Part shown: positions 33,684-43,232 of the stretch, piece after piece | Position numbering within the stretch: position 1 is the stretch's first letter | Layout: every line of letters starts with the position of its first letter | Assembly (NCBI GenBank): GCA_028823235.1 | Contig: JAPKBW010000007.1 | Span: forward strand, 1-64,000 | Reading direction: 5' to 3' | Source of the DNA: Longimicrobiales bacterium | Lineage (GTDB): Bacteria; Gemmatimonadota; Gemmatimonadetes; Longimicrobiales; Gaopeijiaceae | DNA: 64,000 bases | Translations under genes and position numbers: made by a program | Notes under the pieces: model-generated | What the model was told of the DNA's origin: nothing | The model's database searches: none | Seen by the model: only the letters and a program-made list of their open reading frames with translations

Positions 33684-35236
33684 GTGAGCTGAAGACTGCA
33701 ATCGTGATCGGTGCGGGATTTGGAGGCTTGGCAGTCGCAACCCGACTTCAAGCCTCAGGGGTCGATGTCACCTTGCTGGAGAAGCGGGAGGAGATCGGCG
33801 GTCGCGCTTATCAGCTGCGCGACAGCGGGTACACGTTCGATATGGGCCCCAGTCTGATCACTGCGCCGCACATTATCGATTCAATCTTCAGTGCCGCTGG
33901 AAAAAATCTTCGAGAATACGTCGACCTGATGCCGCTAGATCCGTACTACCGGATCTATTTCCACGACGGCACGCACATCGACTATGTGGGTGACCCTGAG
34001 CGGATGAAGGCTCAGATGGCTCAGTTCGACCCCGAAGACGCGGCAAACTTCGACGGGTTCATGGATGAAATCAGGCCGATCTATGACGCCGTCATCGGCG
34101 ATCGACTGGGCTCGAAGCCGTTCGATAGCATAGGCACGATGCTGCGCTTCCTGCCCCGGATGGCTCAACTGAAGGCGTTCCTTCCAGTGACGACCTTCGT
34201 GAATCGCTGGTTCAAGGACTTTCGGCATCGGTTCATTTACTCGTTCCATCCCCTGTTCGTCGGGGGAAACCCGTTCAAGACGCCTTCGATCTACCTGATG
34301 ATTCCGTTCCTTGAGCGCGAAGGCGGGGTCTGGTTTTCGAAGGGCGGGATGTATTCGGTCGTCGAGGCACTGGGTAGACTGTTCGCAGAACAGGGCGGAC
34401 AACTACGGACTGGCCAGGAGGTCAACGAGATTCTGATCGAGGACGGGAGGGCGGTCGGAGTGCGTACGTCAGCCGGCGAAATGCGAGCAGACCTCGTAGT
34501 CAGCAACGCCGATCCAGGCCATACGTACGGCACCCTCGTCGAGCGGAAAAGCCGGAAGCGTTGGTCCGACCGGAAGCTCGCGTCCACGGATTGGAGCATG
34601 AGTTGCTTCCTGCTGTACCTCGGGACGAAGAGGCAGTATCCGCAACTCGCGCATCACACGCTGATCTTGTCGGAACGCTACAAAGCGCTCCTCCATGACA
34701 TCTTCGGACGGAAGATCCTTCCGGAGGACTTCTCAATGTACTTGCATGCGCCGACGAGGACCGACCCGGACATGGCACCCCCGGGCTGTGAGAGCATGTA
34801 TGTCCTCATTCCCGTAGCGAACCAACAATCCGGCATCGACTGGCCGGCGCTGCAGGAGCGTTTTGCCGACACCGTGATCGACTATCTCGAAGAGTGGGGC
34901 CTTGATGATCTCCGTGACCAGATCGAAGTCCAGCACGTGTTTACTCCCGATGATTTCGAATCGGAGCTGAACGCGACGTGGGGCAACGCTTTCGCGATCG
35001 AACCCAAGTTCACGCAGACGGCGTGGTTCCGCCCTCAGAATCGCAGTGAAGATGTGAAGGGGCTCTACCTGGTGGGAGGTGGCACACACCCGGGGGCAGG
35101 CGTACCGGGTGTCCTTCTCAGCGCTGAGACGACTTTCGGGTGCATCGCTGAGGACTGGGGGCTCCCCGACCAATGGGATTGGGCAGAGCCCGGTCGGGCG
35201 GCGATGGATGAGGCCGAGCCGACTCCCACGGCCTAG
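33680..35236 (+). CDS. crtI: phytoene desaturase (CrtI family)
   Basis: A 518-aa FAD-dependent desaturase that introduces double bases of conjugation into phytoene to give neurosporene or lycopene. N-terminal dinucleotide fold VIGAGFGGLAVATRLQ, followed by TLLEKREEIGGRAY and FDMGPSLITAP. The C-terminal signature YLVGGGTHPGAGVPGV is characteristic of CrtI. Length and motif order are normal. It starts with an ATGA overlap with the crtE-crtB fusion and is the last gene of the operon. CrtI-like ketolases or 3,4-desaturases (CrtO, CrtD) are related alternatives, but the operon position and sequence favour CrtI. Confidence 0.93.
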   Translation: MSELKTAIVIGAGFGGLAVATRLQASGVDVTLLEKREEIGGRAYQLRDSGYTFDMGPSLITAPHIIDSIFSAAGKNLREYVDLMPLDPYYRIYFHDGTHIDYVGDPERMKAQMAQFDPEDAANFDGFMDEIRPIYDAVIGDRLGSKPFDSIGTMLRFLPRMAQLKAFLPVTTFVNRWFKDFRHRFIYSFHPLFVGGNPFKTPSIYLMIPFLEREGGVWFSKGGMYSVVEALGRLFAEQGGQLRTGQEVNEILIEDGRAVGVRTSAGEMRADLVVSNADPGHTYGTLVERKSRKRWSDRKLASTDWSMSCFLLYLGTKRQYPQLAHHTLILSERYKALLHDIFGRKILPEDFSMYLHAPTRTDPDMAPPGCESMYVLIPVANQQSGIDWPALQERFADTVIDYLEEWGLDDLRDQIEVQHVFTPDDFESELNATWGNAFAIEPKFTQTAWFRPQNRSEDVKGLYLVGGGTHPGAGVPGVLLSAETTFGCIAEDWGLPDQWDWAEPGRAAMDEAEPTPTA

Positions 35237-35537
35237 GCTGATCGGCACGCCGCCACCAAGAGCAGCGAGTCGGGTCTTTAGGAAGAGGCCGACCTGGAGG
35301 ACAGCCTCAGGCAATCGATCACGTTCCAGGAACGTTACTGCCCCCGCCCACAAGGAAGCCTGGCCCGTCAATCAGGTCGAGAGCGGGCCGCCATTCGCGG
35401 CGGGAACCCAATCGATCCCGTCGCGCTCGAGTTGCGCACACCCCGTATGGAGTTCATGTGCGGTTCAGGCGTCGCCCGTGCGAGCCAGGAGTGGAGCCGA
35501 CGATTTTCTCCAGGAAAGACCCTAGTGACAACCCTGA
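35237..35537. other. intergenic stretch between convergent operons
   Basis: About 300 bp between the 3' ends of crtI and the RND permease gene. No gene, repeat or clear terminator hairpin is seen. Confidence 0.45.
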
Positions 35538-38500
35538 TCAATCGCCGGTGGCGACGAGCGGTGGAGTGGGTGACAGCGACCCGCGCGCACGGAGACGCGG
35601 CCTTCCGAGCGTGGCTGTGATCCGTGTTTCCTGCACGGCCAACGCGGGCAGCACAACCATGATCAAGGGCGTGGCGAAGAGGATTCCAAAACCGAGACTG
35701 ACCGCGGTAGGAGCGAGAAATTGAGCCTGAATGCTCCGCTCCAAGATGAGTGGTGCAATTCCAAGAAACGTCGTCAACGAAGTGAGAAAAATCGGACGGA
35801 ATCGGGCCCGCGCGGCGTCGAGCAGGGCATCCTCCAGCGAGGCTCCCTCTGCGCGCTCTGCGTTCACGAAATCCATGAAGACCAGTGAGTCGTTCACGAC
35901 CACACCCGTCAGGCCGATAATGCCGAACAGGCTGAACAGGCCGACTGGCACGCCGAGCAGCGCGTGACCTGTAAGCGCCCCGATGATCCCGAAGGGAATC
36001 GCGGCCATGATGACCAACGGTTGTACATAAGAGTTAAGAGGGATCGCGAGCAGAGCGAAGATCCCAAGTAACGCGAGAAGGAAGCCTCGACCGAGGGATG
36101 CGTACGTGTCGGTCTGCTCTGCCCGCTCGCCCCCGAGACTGAATGTGACCTCAGGGTGTCGCTCTGCGAGCGCTGGAAGGACCGCACGACCCAACTGGCG
36201 ATTCACTTCATCAGTCGTAACCACCGTTTCGTCGGCGTCCGCCGTGACTGAGACGACTCGCTCACCACTCCTTCGCGAAATGCTGGTCGGTGTCGACCCC
36301 AGCGAGACCGTGGCGACTTCCTCGAGAGGGACCCGCGTGCGCTGCGGCGTGGACACCCGGAAGGAGAGCAGGTCGGCGATCGCGTCTCGCTCTGCTTCTG
36401 GCAAGCGGACGTAAACTGGCACCTCTTCGCCATCTCGCTGGAGTCGCTGAACCTCAGAGCCGAAGAAAGCGCTGCGCACCTGATTCGCGAGATCGTCCAG
36501 CGAGATATCCAGCGAGCGGGCCTGGGGTCGGAGGTCTAGCTGGAATTCCTGCTCCCCGAGGTCGTCGTCTGTGAGGATGTCGAACACGCCGGTGAACTGG
36601 CCAAGCTCTCTCGCTACGTCGGCTGAGGCTGCATCAAGCGCTTCTATGTCTTCGGACGCCAGTTCGACTTCGATGGCCTCCGCCACCCTAAAAAAGTCGG
36701 AGGTAATGGTGAGAGAGCGGACGCCCATCAGGTCCGGCAACTCTGCTCGCCAGGCAGCCTCGAACTCCGCTGGTGTGAACTGGCTTACCTCCGGGTTCGG
36801 AAGTTCCACCGTCAGGGATGCCCGATTCGATGCCGACGCGCGGGGAGTGTCCGTCTGCCCGGGCCCTCCGCCCCCGCCACCACCTCCCCCGATTACCGAG
36901 TAGAGATTTTTGATCGGCTCCGGGTGGTCGTCCGGAAGTTCTGATCGGAGCGTCTCACCTGCTCGGAGCACAGACGCCTCGATCTCCCCGATGACCTCGA
37001 GCGTGCGCTCCACGGGAGTGCCTGGCGGCATTTGAAGATTTGCGACGACCGTCTCTCCTTGGATCGAAGGGAGGAAAGAAAAAGGAAGACGGCCCCCACC
37101 GATGAGCCCGAAGCAGAGGATGATGGATGTTCCCGCCCCAGCCATGACCACGCTCGGGTTCCTGATACTGTATGTGACGACTCGGGTCAGTGGCCCATGG
37201 ACGAACCGTTGCAGCTGATAGTCCACACGCGCGCGCGCCGCTTCGATGGCCGTCACGATCGGGTTTCGTCGTGTGCTCTTGGGTCTGGCGTGCGACAGGT
37301 GCATGGGGAGGATGAACAGAGCCTCGACCAGCGAGAGAATCAGCACGACGATGACGACGAGCGGCAGATCGATCAGAAGCCGACCCAGGGTCCCTTCGAT
37401 AAAGAGGAGAGGCGCGAACGCGACAATGGTAGTGAGCACGGCGAAGACGACGGGTTTGGCGATTCGCACCGCGCCCTTTCTGGCCGCTTCCATGGGTGGG
37501 AGCCCTTTCTCTCGCTCCGCGAAGATGTTCTCTCCCATCACGATCGCGTCATCGACCACGATCCCGAGCGCGAGGATGAACCCGAAAAGAGAGATCGTGT
37601 TCATGGTCACGCCGAGCGGCGCGAGCAGGGCGAACGCGCCGATAAACGAGATGCCGATCCCCAGCGCAGTCCACGCCGCCAACCTGAGGTCGAGGAAGAG
37701 CGTCAGCGCGATGAGAACCAGGCCGAGGCCGAGTAGGCCATTCTTGAGAAGAAGCTTGAGTCGGCCCGACAGTACGACCGACTGGTCCTGCCAGACCGAG
37801 ATATCGACCCCTGCCGGCAACGTCGGGGCGAACTCCAGGGCATAGGCTTGCACCGCAGCCGCGACCTCGAGGACGTTCTCTTCGCCCACCCGATACGCGG
37901 TCACGACGACCGCTGGTTTGCCGTTGAATTTTGCGGCCAGGTCGGAGTCTGCGAATCCGTCTTCCACTCGTGCAATGTCGCCGAGTCGCACCTCGGTTCC
38001 GTCTGACTGACCAACGACCACGATCTCCCTGAAATCTTCGGCGGTCTCGTTTCGGCCCTGCGTCCTGAGAAGAACTCTGCCGTTACTGGTTTCGATTTCT
38101 CCACCGGAAAGCTCGAGACTCTCGCGTCGGACGATCCCAGCTACGTCGGTGAGGCTCAGGCCGTACGCATCGAGAACGTCAGACGAGACCTCGATCGACA
38201 TCTCGTAGTCGCGTGCGCCGCTGACCTGCACGTCTGAAATCGAGTTCAGCGCGACCAGGTCGTCGCGTACTTCTGCGGCGGTTTCTTTCAGGTAGCGCTC
38301 TCCCACGTCTCCTGACACGACCAGCTGAATGACCTGTGAACGCGGTGAGGCCAGGCTCACGACCGGGCGTTCGATCTGCGCGGGCAAGGTGCGGATACGA
38401 TCGATCGCTGACTTCACCTCGTCGAGGACTTGGGCCTTATCCACACCGGTCCGCAGTTCGGCCGTGACGACCGCCAGGTTCTGCGAAGCCGTGGCGTTGA

Positions 38501-38741
38501 CCTCGATCACTTCATCGATCGACTCGAGTCGCGCCTCGATCGGGATGACGATGGCCTCTTCGACCTCAACTGGGGACGCCCCTGGGTAGGCGACGGAGAT
38601 GTTGATGATGTCGGGAGAGAACTCTGGAAATATCTGCTGCCTGAGAGTCATTGCACCAAAGCCGCCCGCGACCAGGAGGAAGACCATGAGCAAGTTGGCG
38701 GTCACGCCGTTGCTGATCATCCACTCGATTGCTCGGTTCAT
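35538..38741 (-). CDS. RND-family efflux permease (HAE1-like)
   Basis: A 1067-aa inner-membrane proton-driven efflux pump subunit. It begins with the typical MNRAIEWMISNGVTANLLM helix and shows the porter-domain signature VAYPGASPVEVEEAI. The TM4 proton-relay Asp pair is in LGIVVDDAIVMGENIF, and the second half repeats the architecture (VGLFSLFGIIGLTGVVVND). A run of eight glycines near residue 620 lies in the second large periplasmic loop. Third gene of an efflux operon: its start overlaps the stop of the membrane-fusion gene (ATGA). Substrate cannot be told from sequence; drugs, bile-like amphiphiles or lipids are typical. Confidence 0.95.
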   Translation of the reverse strand: MNRAIEWMISNGVTANLLMVFLLVAGGFGAMTLRQQIFPEFSPDIINISVAYPGASPVEVEEAIVIPIEARLESIDEVIEVNATASQNLAVVTAELRTGVDKAQVLDEVKSAIDRIRTLPAQIERPVVSLASPRSQVIQLVVSGDVGERYLKETAAEVRDDLVALNSISDVQVSGARDYEMSIEVSSDVLDAYGLSLTDVAGIVRRESLELSGGEIETSNGRVLLRTQGRNETAEDFREIVVVGQSDGTEVRLGDIARVEDGFADSDLAAKFNGKPAVVVTAYRVGEENVLEVAAAVQAYALEFAPTLPAGVDISVWQDQSVVLSGRLKLLLKNGLLGLGLVLIALTLFLDLRLAAWTALGIGISFIGAFALLAPLGVTMNTISLFGFILALGIVVDDAIVMGENIFAEREKGLPPMEAARKGAVRIAKPVVFAVLTTIVAFAPLLFIEGTLGRLLIDLPLVVIVVLILSLVEALFILPMHLSHARPKSTRRNPIVTAIEAARARVDYQLQRFVHGPLTRVVTYSIRNPSVVMAGAGTSIILCFGLIGGGRLPFSFLPSIQGETVVANLQMPPGTPVERTLEVIGEIEASVLRAGETLRSELPDDHPEPIKNLYSVIGGGGGGGGGPGQTDTPRASASNRASLTVELPNPEVSQFTPAEFEAAWRAELPDLMGVRSLTITSDFFRVAEAIEVELASEDIEALDAASADVARELGQFTGVFDILTDDDLGEQEFQLDLRPQARSLDISLDDLANQVRSAFFGSEVQRLQRDGEEVPVYVRLPEAERDAIADLLSFRVSTPQRTRVPLEEVATVSLGSTPTSISRRSGERVVSVTADADETVVTTDEVNRQLGRAVLPALAERHPEVTFSLGGERAEQTDTYASLGRGFLLALLGIFALLAIPLNSYVQPLVIMAAIPFGIIGALTGHALLGVPVGLFSLFGIIGLTGVVVNDSLVFMDFVNAERAEGASLEDALLDAARARFRPIFLTSLTTFLGIAPLILERSIQAQFLAPTAVSLGFGILFATPLIMVVLPALAVQETRITATLGRPRLRARGSLSPTPPLVATGD

Positions 38742-39976
38742 CGAGACGCTCCGGAAGGCTCGTCTCGCGTGGCCGACCGCACTTGCATCCCTTCGGTCAT
38801 CACCGTGAGATCGCTGACTACGATCTCTGTGCCCGACGGCAGATCAGCCTGCACGAACACTGTGTCCTGTATCTCCTGGATCACTCCTACCCTAGCGGTC
38901 GACACGACTCCCTTGTCGCTCACCACCCACACCGCGGGTCCTTCCCGCAGCGCCCGGCGTGGAACAGCGAAGAATCCCTCGATGCTGCGACCCTCGATCG
39001 TGGCTCGGGCGTAGGAGCCTATGAGCAATGGTGGTCGGTCGTCCTCTGTATCGAAGGGTGCGGGGATGCGGACGACCACTTCGACGGTGCGCGTCGTCGG
39101 ATCAAGCGCACCTGAGGTGTGCTCGACAAATCCGTCCCACTCATACCACGTCCCACCAAATTCTGCCTGAATCTTCGCCGGAATTCTACTAGCTCCGGTC
39201 TCATCCCAGAGATCGTCGATCAGTGCGGCCTGTCGGGTACTGAGGGAGATGTCGACCTCAACAGCGTCTGTGCCGTAGATCTCAGCCAAAACCTGCCCTG
39301 GAGAGATTACCTGGCCCACGTCGACAGACTCGGATCGGACCCGCCCGGAGAAGGGTGCGGTTACGGCAGTACGCGTCAGGTTCAACATCGCGTCGGCGAG
39401 CAGGGCCTCGGACCGGGCCAACGAGGCTTCGGCTGCCGCAAACTGGGGCTGCTGCCGTGCGAGGCGGGCGGCCAGTGTGGTGTCGGACGTGGCGGTACGA
39501 CCCGTACGTGCGCTCAGGAGTTCATACTCCTGCTGGGCGACTGCCTGATTCTGTGCTGCGAGCGCGACGTCGACCTCTCGTTGCTGCACCTCAGCCCGCG
39601 CGATCGCAACCGCGTTCAGGTAGCTCTGCTGCTCGATCAGGAGAAGCGTGTCACCTTCTTCGACCGCTCCGCTGCGGGCCAATTTGTAGGACACCGCTAC
39701 GACCCGACCCGAGACCTCCGCCGAAAGGGTGATCTCGGCGGTCGGACGCACGGTGCCGGTGCCCTCTACTACCAATGATGCAGTCCTGGGAACCAGTGAC
39801 TCGGTTGATACGACAGGGGCCAGACGCGGGGCTGCGATCCGCTCGGGTTGCGGCCGGCTAGCCAACAACCACACTGCGGCCAAGACGCCGCAGCCCAGTA
39901 TAAGTGCTGGGAGGAAGCACCCGATGTTGCGGCTGCGCCCGCGCTCTGCGGGATCGGTGCGGAAGTGGTAGGTCAT
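38738..39976 (-). CDS. RND efflux periplasmic adaptor (membrane fusion protein)
   Basis: A 412-aa HlyD/AcrA-type adaptor linking the RND pump to the outer-membrane channel. N-terminal anchor CFLPALILGCGVLAAVWLLA, a lipoyl/barrel-sandwich region (SGRVVAVSYKLARSGAVEEGD), a coiled-coil hairpin (about residues 105-190, rich in Ala, Glu, Gln, Arg), the second lipoyl half TAPFSGRVRSESVDVGQVI, and beta-barrel/membrane-proximal domains. The ATG at 39976 overlaps the stop of the upstream TolC-like gene (ATGA), which decides the start over a Met 14 codons upstream. Middle gene of the operon. Confidence 0.94.
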   Translation of the reverse strand: MTYHFRTDPAERGRSRNIGCFLPALILGCGVLAAVWLLASRPQPERIAAPRLAPVVSTESLVPRTASLVVEGTGTVRPTAEITLSAEVSGRVVAVSYKLARSGAVEEGDTLLLIEQQSYLNAVAIARAEVQQREVDVALAAQNQAVAQQEYELLSARTGRTATSDTTLAARLARQQPQFAAAEASLARSEALLADAMLNLTRTAVTAPFSGRVRSESVDVGQVISPGQVLAEIYGTDAVEVDISLSTRQAALIDDLWDETGASRIPAKIQAEFGGTWYEWDGFVEHTSGALDPTTRTVEVVVRIPAPFDTEDDRPPLLIGSYARATIEGRSIEGFFAVPRRALREGPAVWVVSDKGVVSTARVGVIQEIQDTVFVQADLPSGTEIVVSDLTVMTEGMQVRSATRDEPSGASR

Positions 39977-41505
39977 CGGGATTCTTCTAGTGTGGGTTCC
40001 GCGGGTGGAGCGAGCCATGTGCCGCCCAAGGCCCGGTGTACGTTGAGTCGAGCCGCGGCGAGCTCGCGCTCGGCTGAAGCTTGTGTGTCCTGGACGTTCA
40101 GGACCGTCCGCAGTGCATCCAGATATCCGACGTAGTCGCCGACGCCCAACTCGACACGCCGCAGCTGGGCCTCGACTGAGGACTGGGCGCCCAGGAGCTG
40201 CTCGTCGAGCACAAGTTTGCGTTGGCGCTGTGCATCGAAGGCGGCGAGAGAGGCGTCCACCTCCTGAAAGGCCGTGAGCACGGATCGGGCGTAACGAGCC
40301 GCCTCCTGCCCGTAGCGAGCCTCAGCCGCTTCCTGCTCCGCTTTCAACCGGCCACCTGAAAATATCGGGGCGGTCAGGGACGTGATGAAATTCGTGAACC
40401 ACTGGTCAGCGCGTACGATATTCTTGAGTTCGCCGCTCTGCGTTCCTGTCGAGCCAGTGAGCGAGATCGAAGGGAAGCGTGCGGCGGCGCGCTCACCCAC
40501 TCGCTGCCTAGAGGCCTCCAGACGTAAGCCCGCGGCTCGCAGATCCGGGCGACCAGCGAGGACATCAGAGGGAAGCCCTGCCGGGATTGGATCGGAACTG
40601 ACCACAGGTACGCCGTCCCCCGCGAGGATTTCGTCAACCTCATGCGGGTAGCGCCCTAGGAGAAGAGCGAGTCGGCCTCGTGTTGCCCTGATCTGGCTGA
40701 CCAAGAGAGGGAGGCCCGCTCTCGTAGCGTTGAGGTCCTGCTGGATCTGGTACAGCTCGATGGACGTTGCCACGCCACGCTGGTAGCGATCCTCGGTGAG
40801 TGCGTCGCGCTCTGTGAGGATGTCGACCACGCCCTCGAGAATAGTCTGGCGTGCCCGAAGTTCCCGTAGCTCGAAGTACGCTGCGATCGTCTCGGAAGCG
40901 ATTGAGATCTGAACGGTGTGAAGGTCTGACTCCGTCGCCATAAAGTCTGCCATCGCCGCGCGCCGACCGCTGTTCAGCTTCCCCCAGAAGTCGAGCTCGT
41001 AGGAAAAACTGAGGCTCGCGCCGAAGGTCGCGAACGAGAAGCGGTTGGTCCGTTCTGGGTCCCCTTCTCCTGCACCACTTTCTAGGATGGCACCGAATTG
41101 ACCTGTGTTTGCGGGCTGACTGAAGCGCGATGCGTCGATACCCGCGGTGACCGAGGGAAAGAGGGGTGATCTCCCGATTCGATATTGTGCCCGCACTTCT
41201 TCGACCCGCGCGACGGCCTCATGGACGTCCAGATTGAAGACGATCGCCAGGCCGACCACTTCGTCGAGTGTCGGGTCTTGAAAGTCGGTCCACCACGCGA
41301 TCGCCTCGGGCCTCTCCGCGCCGCCGTCCGGGAACGCATCGGGAATCCGATTCAGGGCAGAAATCGTGACCGGATCGGGCGCCATCGAGCAACCCATGGC
41401 GAACACTGAAAGCGCAAGGGAATATCGCAGGCCTCGCGTCACCCATCGGGGAAGACGGCGTTTGTCTACCTCGTTTGGACACAGCCCAGGGGCGGATTTA
41501 ACCAT
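39973..41505 (-). CDS. outer-membrane efflux lipoprotein (TolC/NodT family)
   Basis: A 510-aa outer-membrane factor completing the tripartite pump. The lipobox FAMGC is at about residue 40, after a longer than usual leader; a start nearer 41450 is possible. Two OEP repeats of long alpha-helical coiled coil are visible (VHEAVARVEEVRAQYRIG..., ASAERELAAARLNVHRALGG), with SFSYELDFWGKL and GLPSDVLAGRPDLRAAGLRL being NodT signatures. First gene of the operon, transcribed from a promoter near 41520-41550 that carries an inverted repeat. The three genes overlap by 4 bp each, so expression should be tightly coupled. Confidence 0.94.
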   Translation of the reverse strand: MVKSAPGLCPNEVDKRRLPRWVTRGLRYSLALSVFAMGCSMAPDPVTISALNRIPDAFPDGGAERPEAIAWWTDFQDPTLDEVVGLAIVFNLDVHEAVARVEEVRAQYRIGRSPLFPSVTAGIDASRFSQPANTGQFGAILESGAGEGDPERTNRFSFATFGASLSFSYELDFWGKLNSGRRAAMADFMATESDLHTVQISIASETIAAYFELRELRARQTILEGVVDILTERDALTEDRYQRGVATSIELYQIQQDLNATRAGLPLLVSQIRATRGRLALLLGRYPHEVDEILAGDGVPVVSSDPIPAGLPSDVLAGRPDLRAAGLRLEASRQRVGERAAARFPSISLTGSTGTQSGELKNIVRADQWFTNFITSLTAPIFSGGRLKAEQEAAEARYGQEAARYARSVLTAFQEVDASLAAFDAQRQRKLVLDEQLLGAQSSVEAQLRRVELGVGDYVGYLDALRTVLNVQDTQASAERELAAARLNVHRALGGTWLAPPAEPTLEESR

Positions 41506-41520
41506 TGCGTGCCAGGGTTG

Positions 41521-41550
41521 TATATCGAAAGTCTAACTTTTATTAGACAA
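41521..41550 (-). promoter_or_regulatory. efflux operon promoter with palindromic operator
   Basis: On the minus strand TTGTCT (41550-41545) and GATATA (41526-41521) are separated by 18 bp, a good -35/-10 pair for the efflux operon. The spacer contains GTCTAACTTTTATTAGAC (41531-41548), a 6-bp inverted repeat that overlaps the -35. This looks like a TetR-type repressor site; no regulator gene is adjacent. The CTAAC in it is not part of an attC repeat. Confidence 0.55.
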
Positions 41551-41872
41551 GCGTAATGCAATGCTCCTGGTACACAAGGGTGAGACTGCCAGGTTGTTCA
41601 GGACTGGGCCTATGTTGGCGCTGCTAGAACAGGCCGCGCGCCTCGATCCCGATACGAAACCTTCGCTCGATTACGGCCTGCCAACCGTCCGGGCGGGCGT
41701 CGAGCAGATTGTCGACACCGAGCGTTCTCACAGCTGCGGGCGTCGCGATGGATCAGATTCCGACACGATACCGGTCAGTCGACCTAGTCTCTGAGTCGAC
41801 ACAGAAACCCGCCCGAAGGTCTACAGCCCGCCGAGAAGTTCGGCCCTGAGACGCGTGTCGCCCGCATGAGCA
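41551..41872. other. intergenic stretch upstream of the efflux operon
   Basis: About 320 bp without a convincing gene. A 77-codon plus-strand frame (41561-41794) lacks a ribosome site and recognisable motifs. The region leads into a kinase gene remnant. Confidence 0.4.
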
Positions 41873-41989
41873 ATGCGGATTCTATCATCCGTCGAGGGCG
41901 AGCCGTTACGCGATCGCCTCGACCGTGAGCATCAACTGCATGTGGATGATGCCGTTAAGATCGCGACGGACCTTGCCGAGGCGCATTAG
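41873..41989 (+). pseudogene. Ser/Thr protein kinase gene fragment
   Basis: A 38-codon frame reads MRILSSVEGEPLRDRLDREH followed by QLHVDDAVKIATDLAEAH and stop. This matches the alpha-D/alpha-E part of bacterial Pkn-type kinases (usually GESLRDRL...LPVDDA...IA...AEALDYAH), ending where the HRD catalytic loop should follow. Both ends are missing, so it is a relic. Its end overlaps the 3' end of the RIO kinase gene on the other strand, so arrival of that gene may have truncated it. Confidence 0.6.
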
Positions 41990-42843
41990 CCCGCTAGGTC
42001 TGCCTCGCGCAGTCGCTCGCGGCGTTCCATCTCCTCGGCTTCCACCGTCTCGATTTCATCCAGCATCGAATCCACGTCCGCGAGCTGGGTGTCTTCCTTA
42101 TGGACACCGCTGAGTTCGGACTCCGGCTGTAACTCACCAGCCTCGAAACGCGACCAGATTTCGCCGTCATAGCGCGTCGCCAGCAGTTCCGGTGCATACA
42201 GGCCGTAGTATGCAGTGATATTGTTAACATCGCGGGCAAAGAAACGCGCGGCATTGTTGTTCGCTGCGGCGTTGATGACCTGCGGCAGGTCGATGATCAC
42301 CGGGCCCTGCTCGTCCACCAGTACATTGAATTCGGACAGGTCGCCGTGCACCAGCCCGGCGCACAGCATACGCGTCACGTAGCGCATCATCACAGCGTGG
42401 TCCGCACGTGCCTGTTCAGGGGACAGCGAGACATCACTCAGCCGTGGAGCTTCGCGGCCTTCGCCGTCCATGATCAATTCCATCAGCAGCACACCATCGA
42501 AACAGCCATAGGGCTGCGGTACGCGCACCCCTGCACTGATGAGCTTATAGAGCGCATCGAGCTCGGTGTTCTGCCACACCTGCTCTTGCTGGTCACGGCC
42601 GAAACGGGACCCCTTTGCCATCGCGCGCCCACGGCGGCTGTTACGCACCTTACGCCCTTCCTGGTACTGGACCGCATGCTTGAAGCCCCGCTTAGCGGCT
42701 TCCTTATACACCTTGGCACAGCGGATCTCGTCGCCACAGCGCACCGCGAAGACATCGGCCTCCTTGCCGCTCATCAGCGGGCGGATGACTTCATCCACGA
42801 GTCCGTCGTCGACCAGTGGCTGGATGCGTCTTGGGATTCTCAT
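41986..42843 (-). CDS. RIO-family serine/threonine protein kinase
   Basis: A 285-aa atypical kinase of the RIO1-like family. P-loop MSGKEADVF (residues 24-32), ATP-binding lysine in CAKVYK (Lys44), catalytic loop LVHGDLSEFNVLV (Asp168, Asn173) and metal-binding IIDLPQ (Asp185). Archaeal and eukaryotic RIO kinases act in ribosome maturation; the bacterial role is not settled. The start ATG at 42843 has AAGG 6 nt upstream, and the longer frame lacks coding character. The charged C-terminal tail (VEAEEMERRERLREADLAG) is typical. Codon use and wording resemble proteobacterial RIO proteins, so acquisition by transfer is possible but unproven. Confidence 0.93.
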   Translation of the reverse strand: MRIPRRIQPLVDDGLVDEVIRPLMSGKEADVFAVRCGDEIRCAKVYKEAAKRGFKHAVQYQEGRKVRNSRRGRAMAKGSRFGRDQQEQVWQNTELDALYKLISAGVRVPQPYGCFDGVLLMELIMDGEGREAPRLSDVSLSPEQARADHAVMMRYVTRMLCAGLVHGDLSEFNVLVDEQGPVIIDLPQVINAAANNNAARFFARDVNNITAYYGLYAPELLATRYDGEIWSRFEAGELQPESELSGVHKEDTQLADVDSMLDEIETVEAEEMERRERLREADLAG

Positions 42844-43232
42844 TGAGGCCTTATACCTAGGTGCTGTCGGGAACGGGTAGGAATCCAACCGGCCTCTTGG
42901 TCCAAGAGCCACGCTGTTTCGTGCAGCTGTGGAGGGTCCCGTAGGAGGGAAGGTCGCACCGCCCGATCATTCTCGACAGCTTCCCCAGATGGGTATGTCC
43001 TCCCTGGGCGTGGAAGGCTGCGGCTCCATTTCGCAGCAGAGTCGCGATCCACTGGAACGCGTAAAAAAGAGCGTCTTAATTCCAATTTCGAAGCGGGCGG
43101 ATTGGCTCCGCCTCTTCGTGAAAGGCGTTGTGATTCTATAGTAGACGGGTCGTGCGCGATTCCTGCGGTCAGCCAATGTATCCGAACAGCACAGCCACGA
43201 GACGGTGGTGGCACCCACGGGAGCGATCCTCC
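42844..43232. other. intergenic stretch with a possible attC-like half site
   Basis: About 390 bp with no sure gene. A plus-strand frame at 42929-43141 ends VKKSVLIPISKRADWLRLF..., possibly the tail of a decayed gene. At 43183-43207 ACAGCACAGCCACGAGACGG resembles the repeat's right arm, marking the possible left edge of the second attC field. Confidence 0.4.

Noticed and set aside
41531-41548. GTCTAAC/TTAGAC upstream of the efflux operon as an attC site
   Set aside because: It is an 18-bp AT-rich palindrome overlapping a promoter, with no long arms; an operator fits better.
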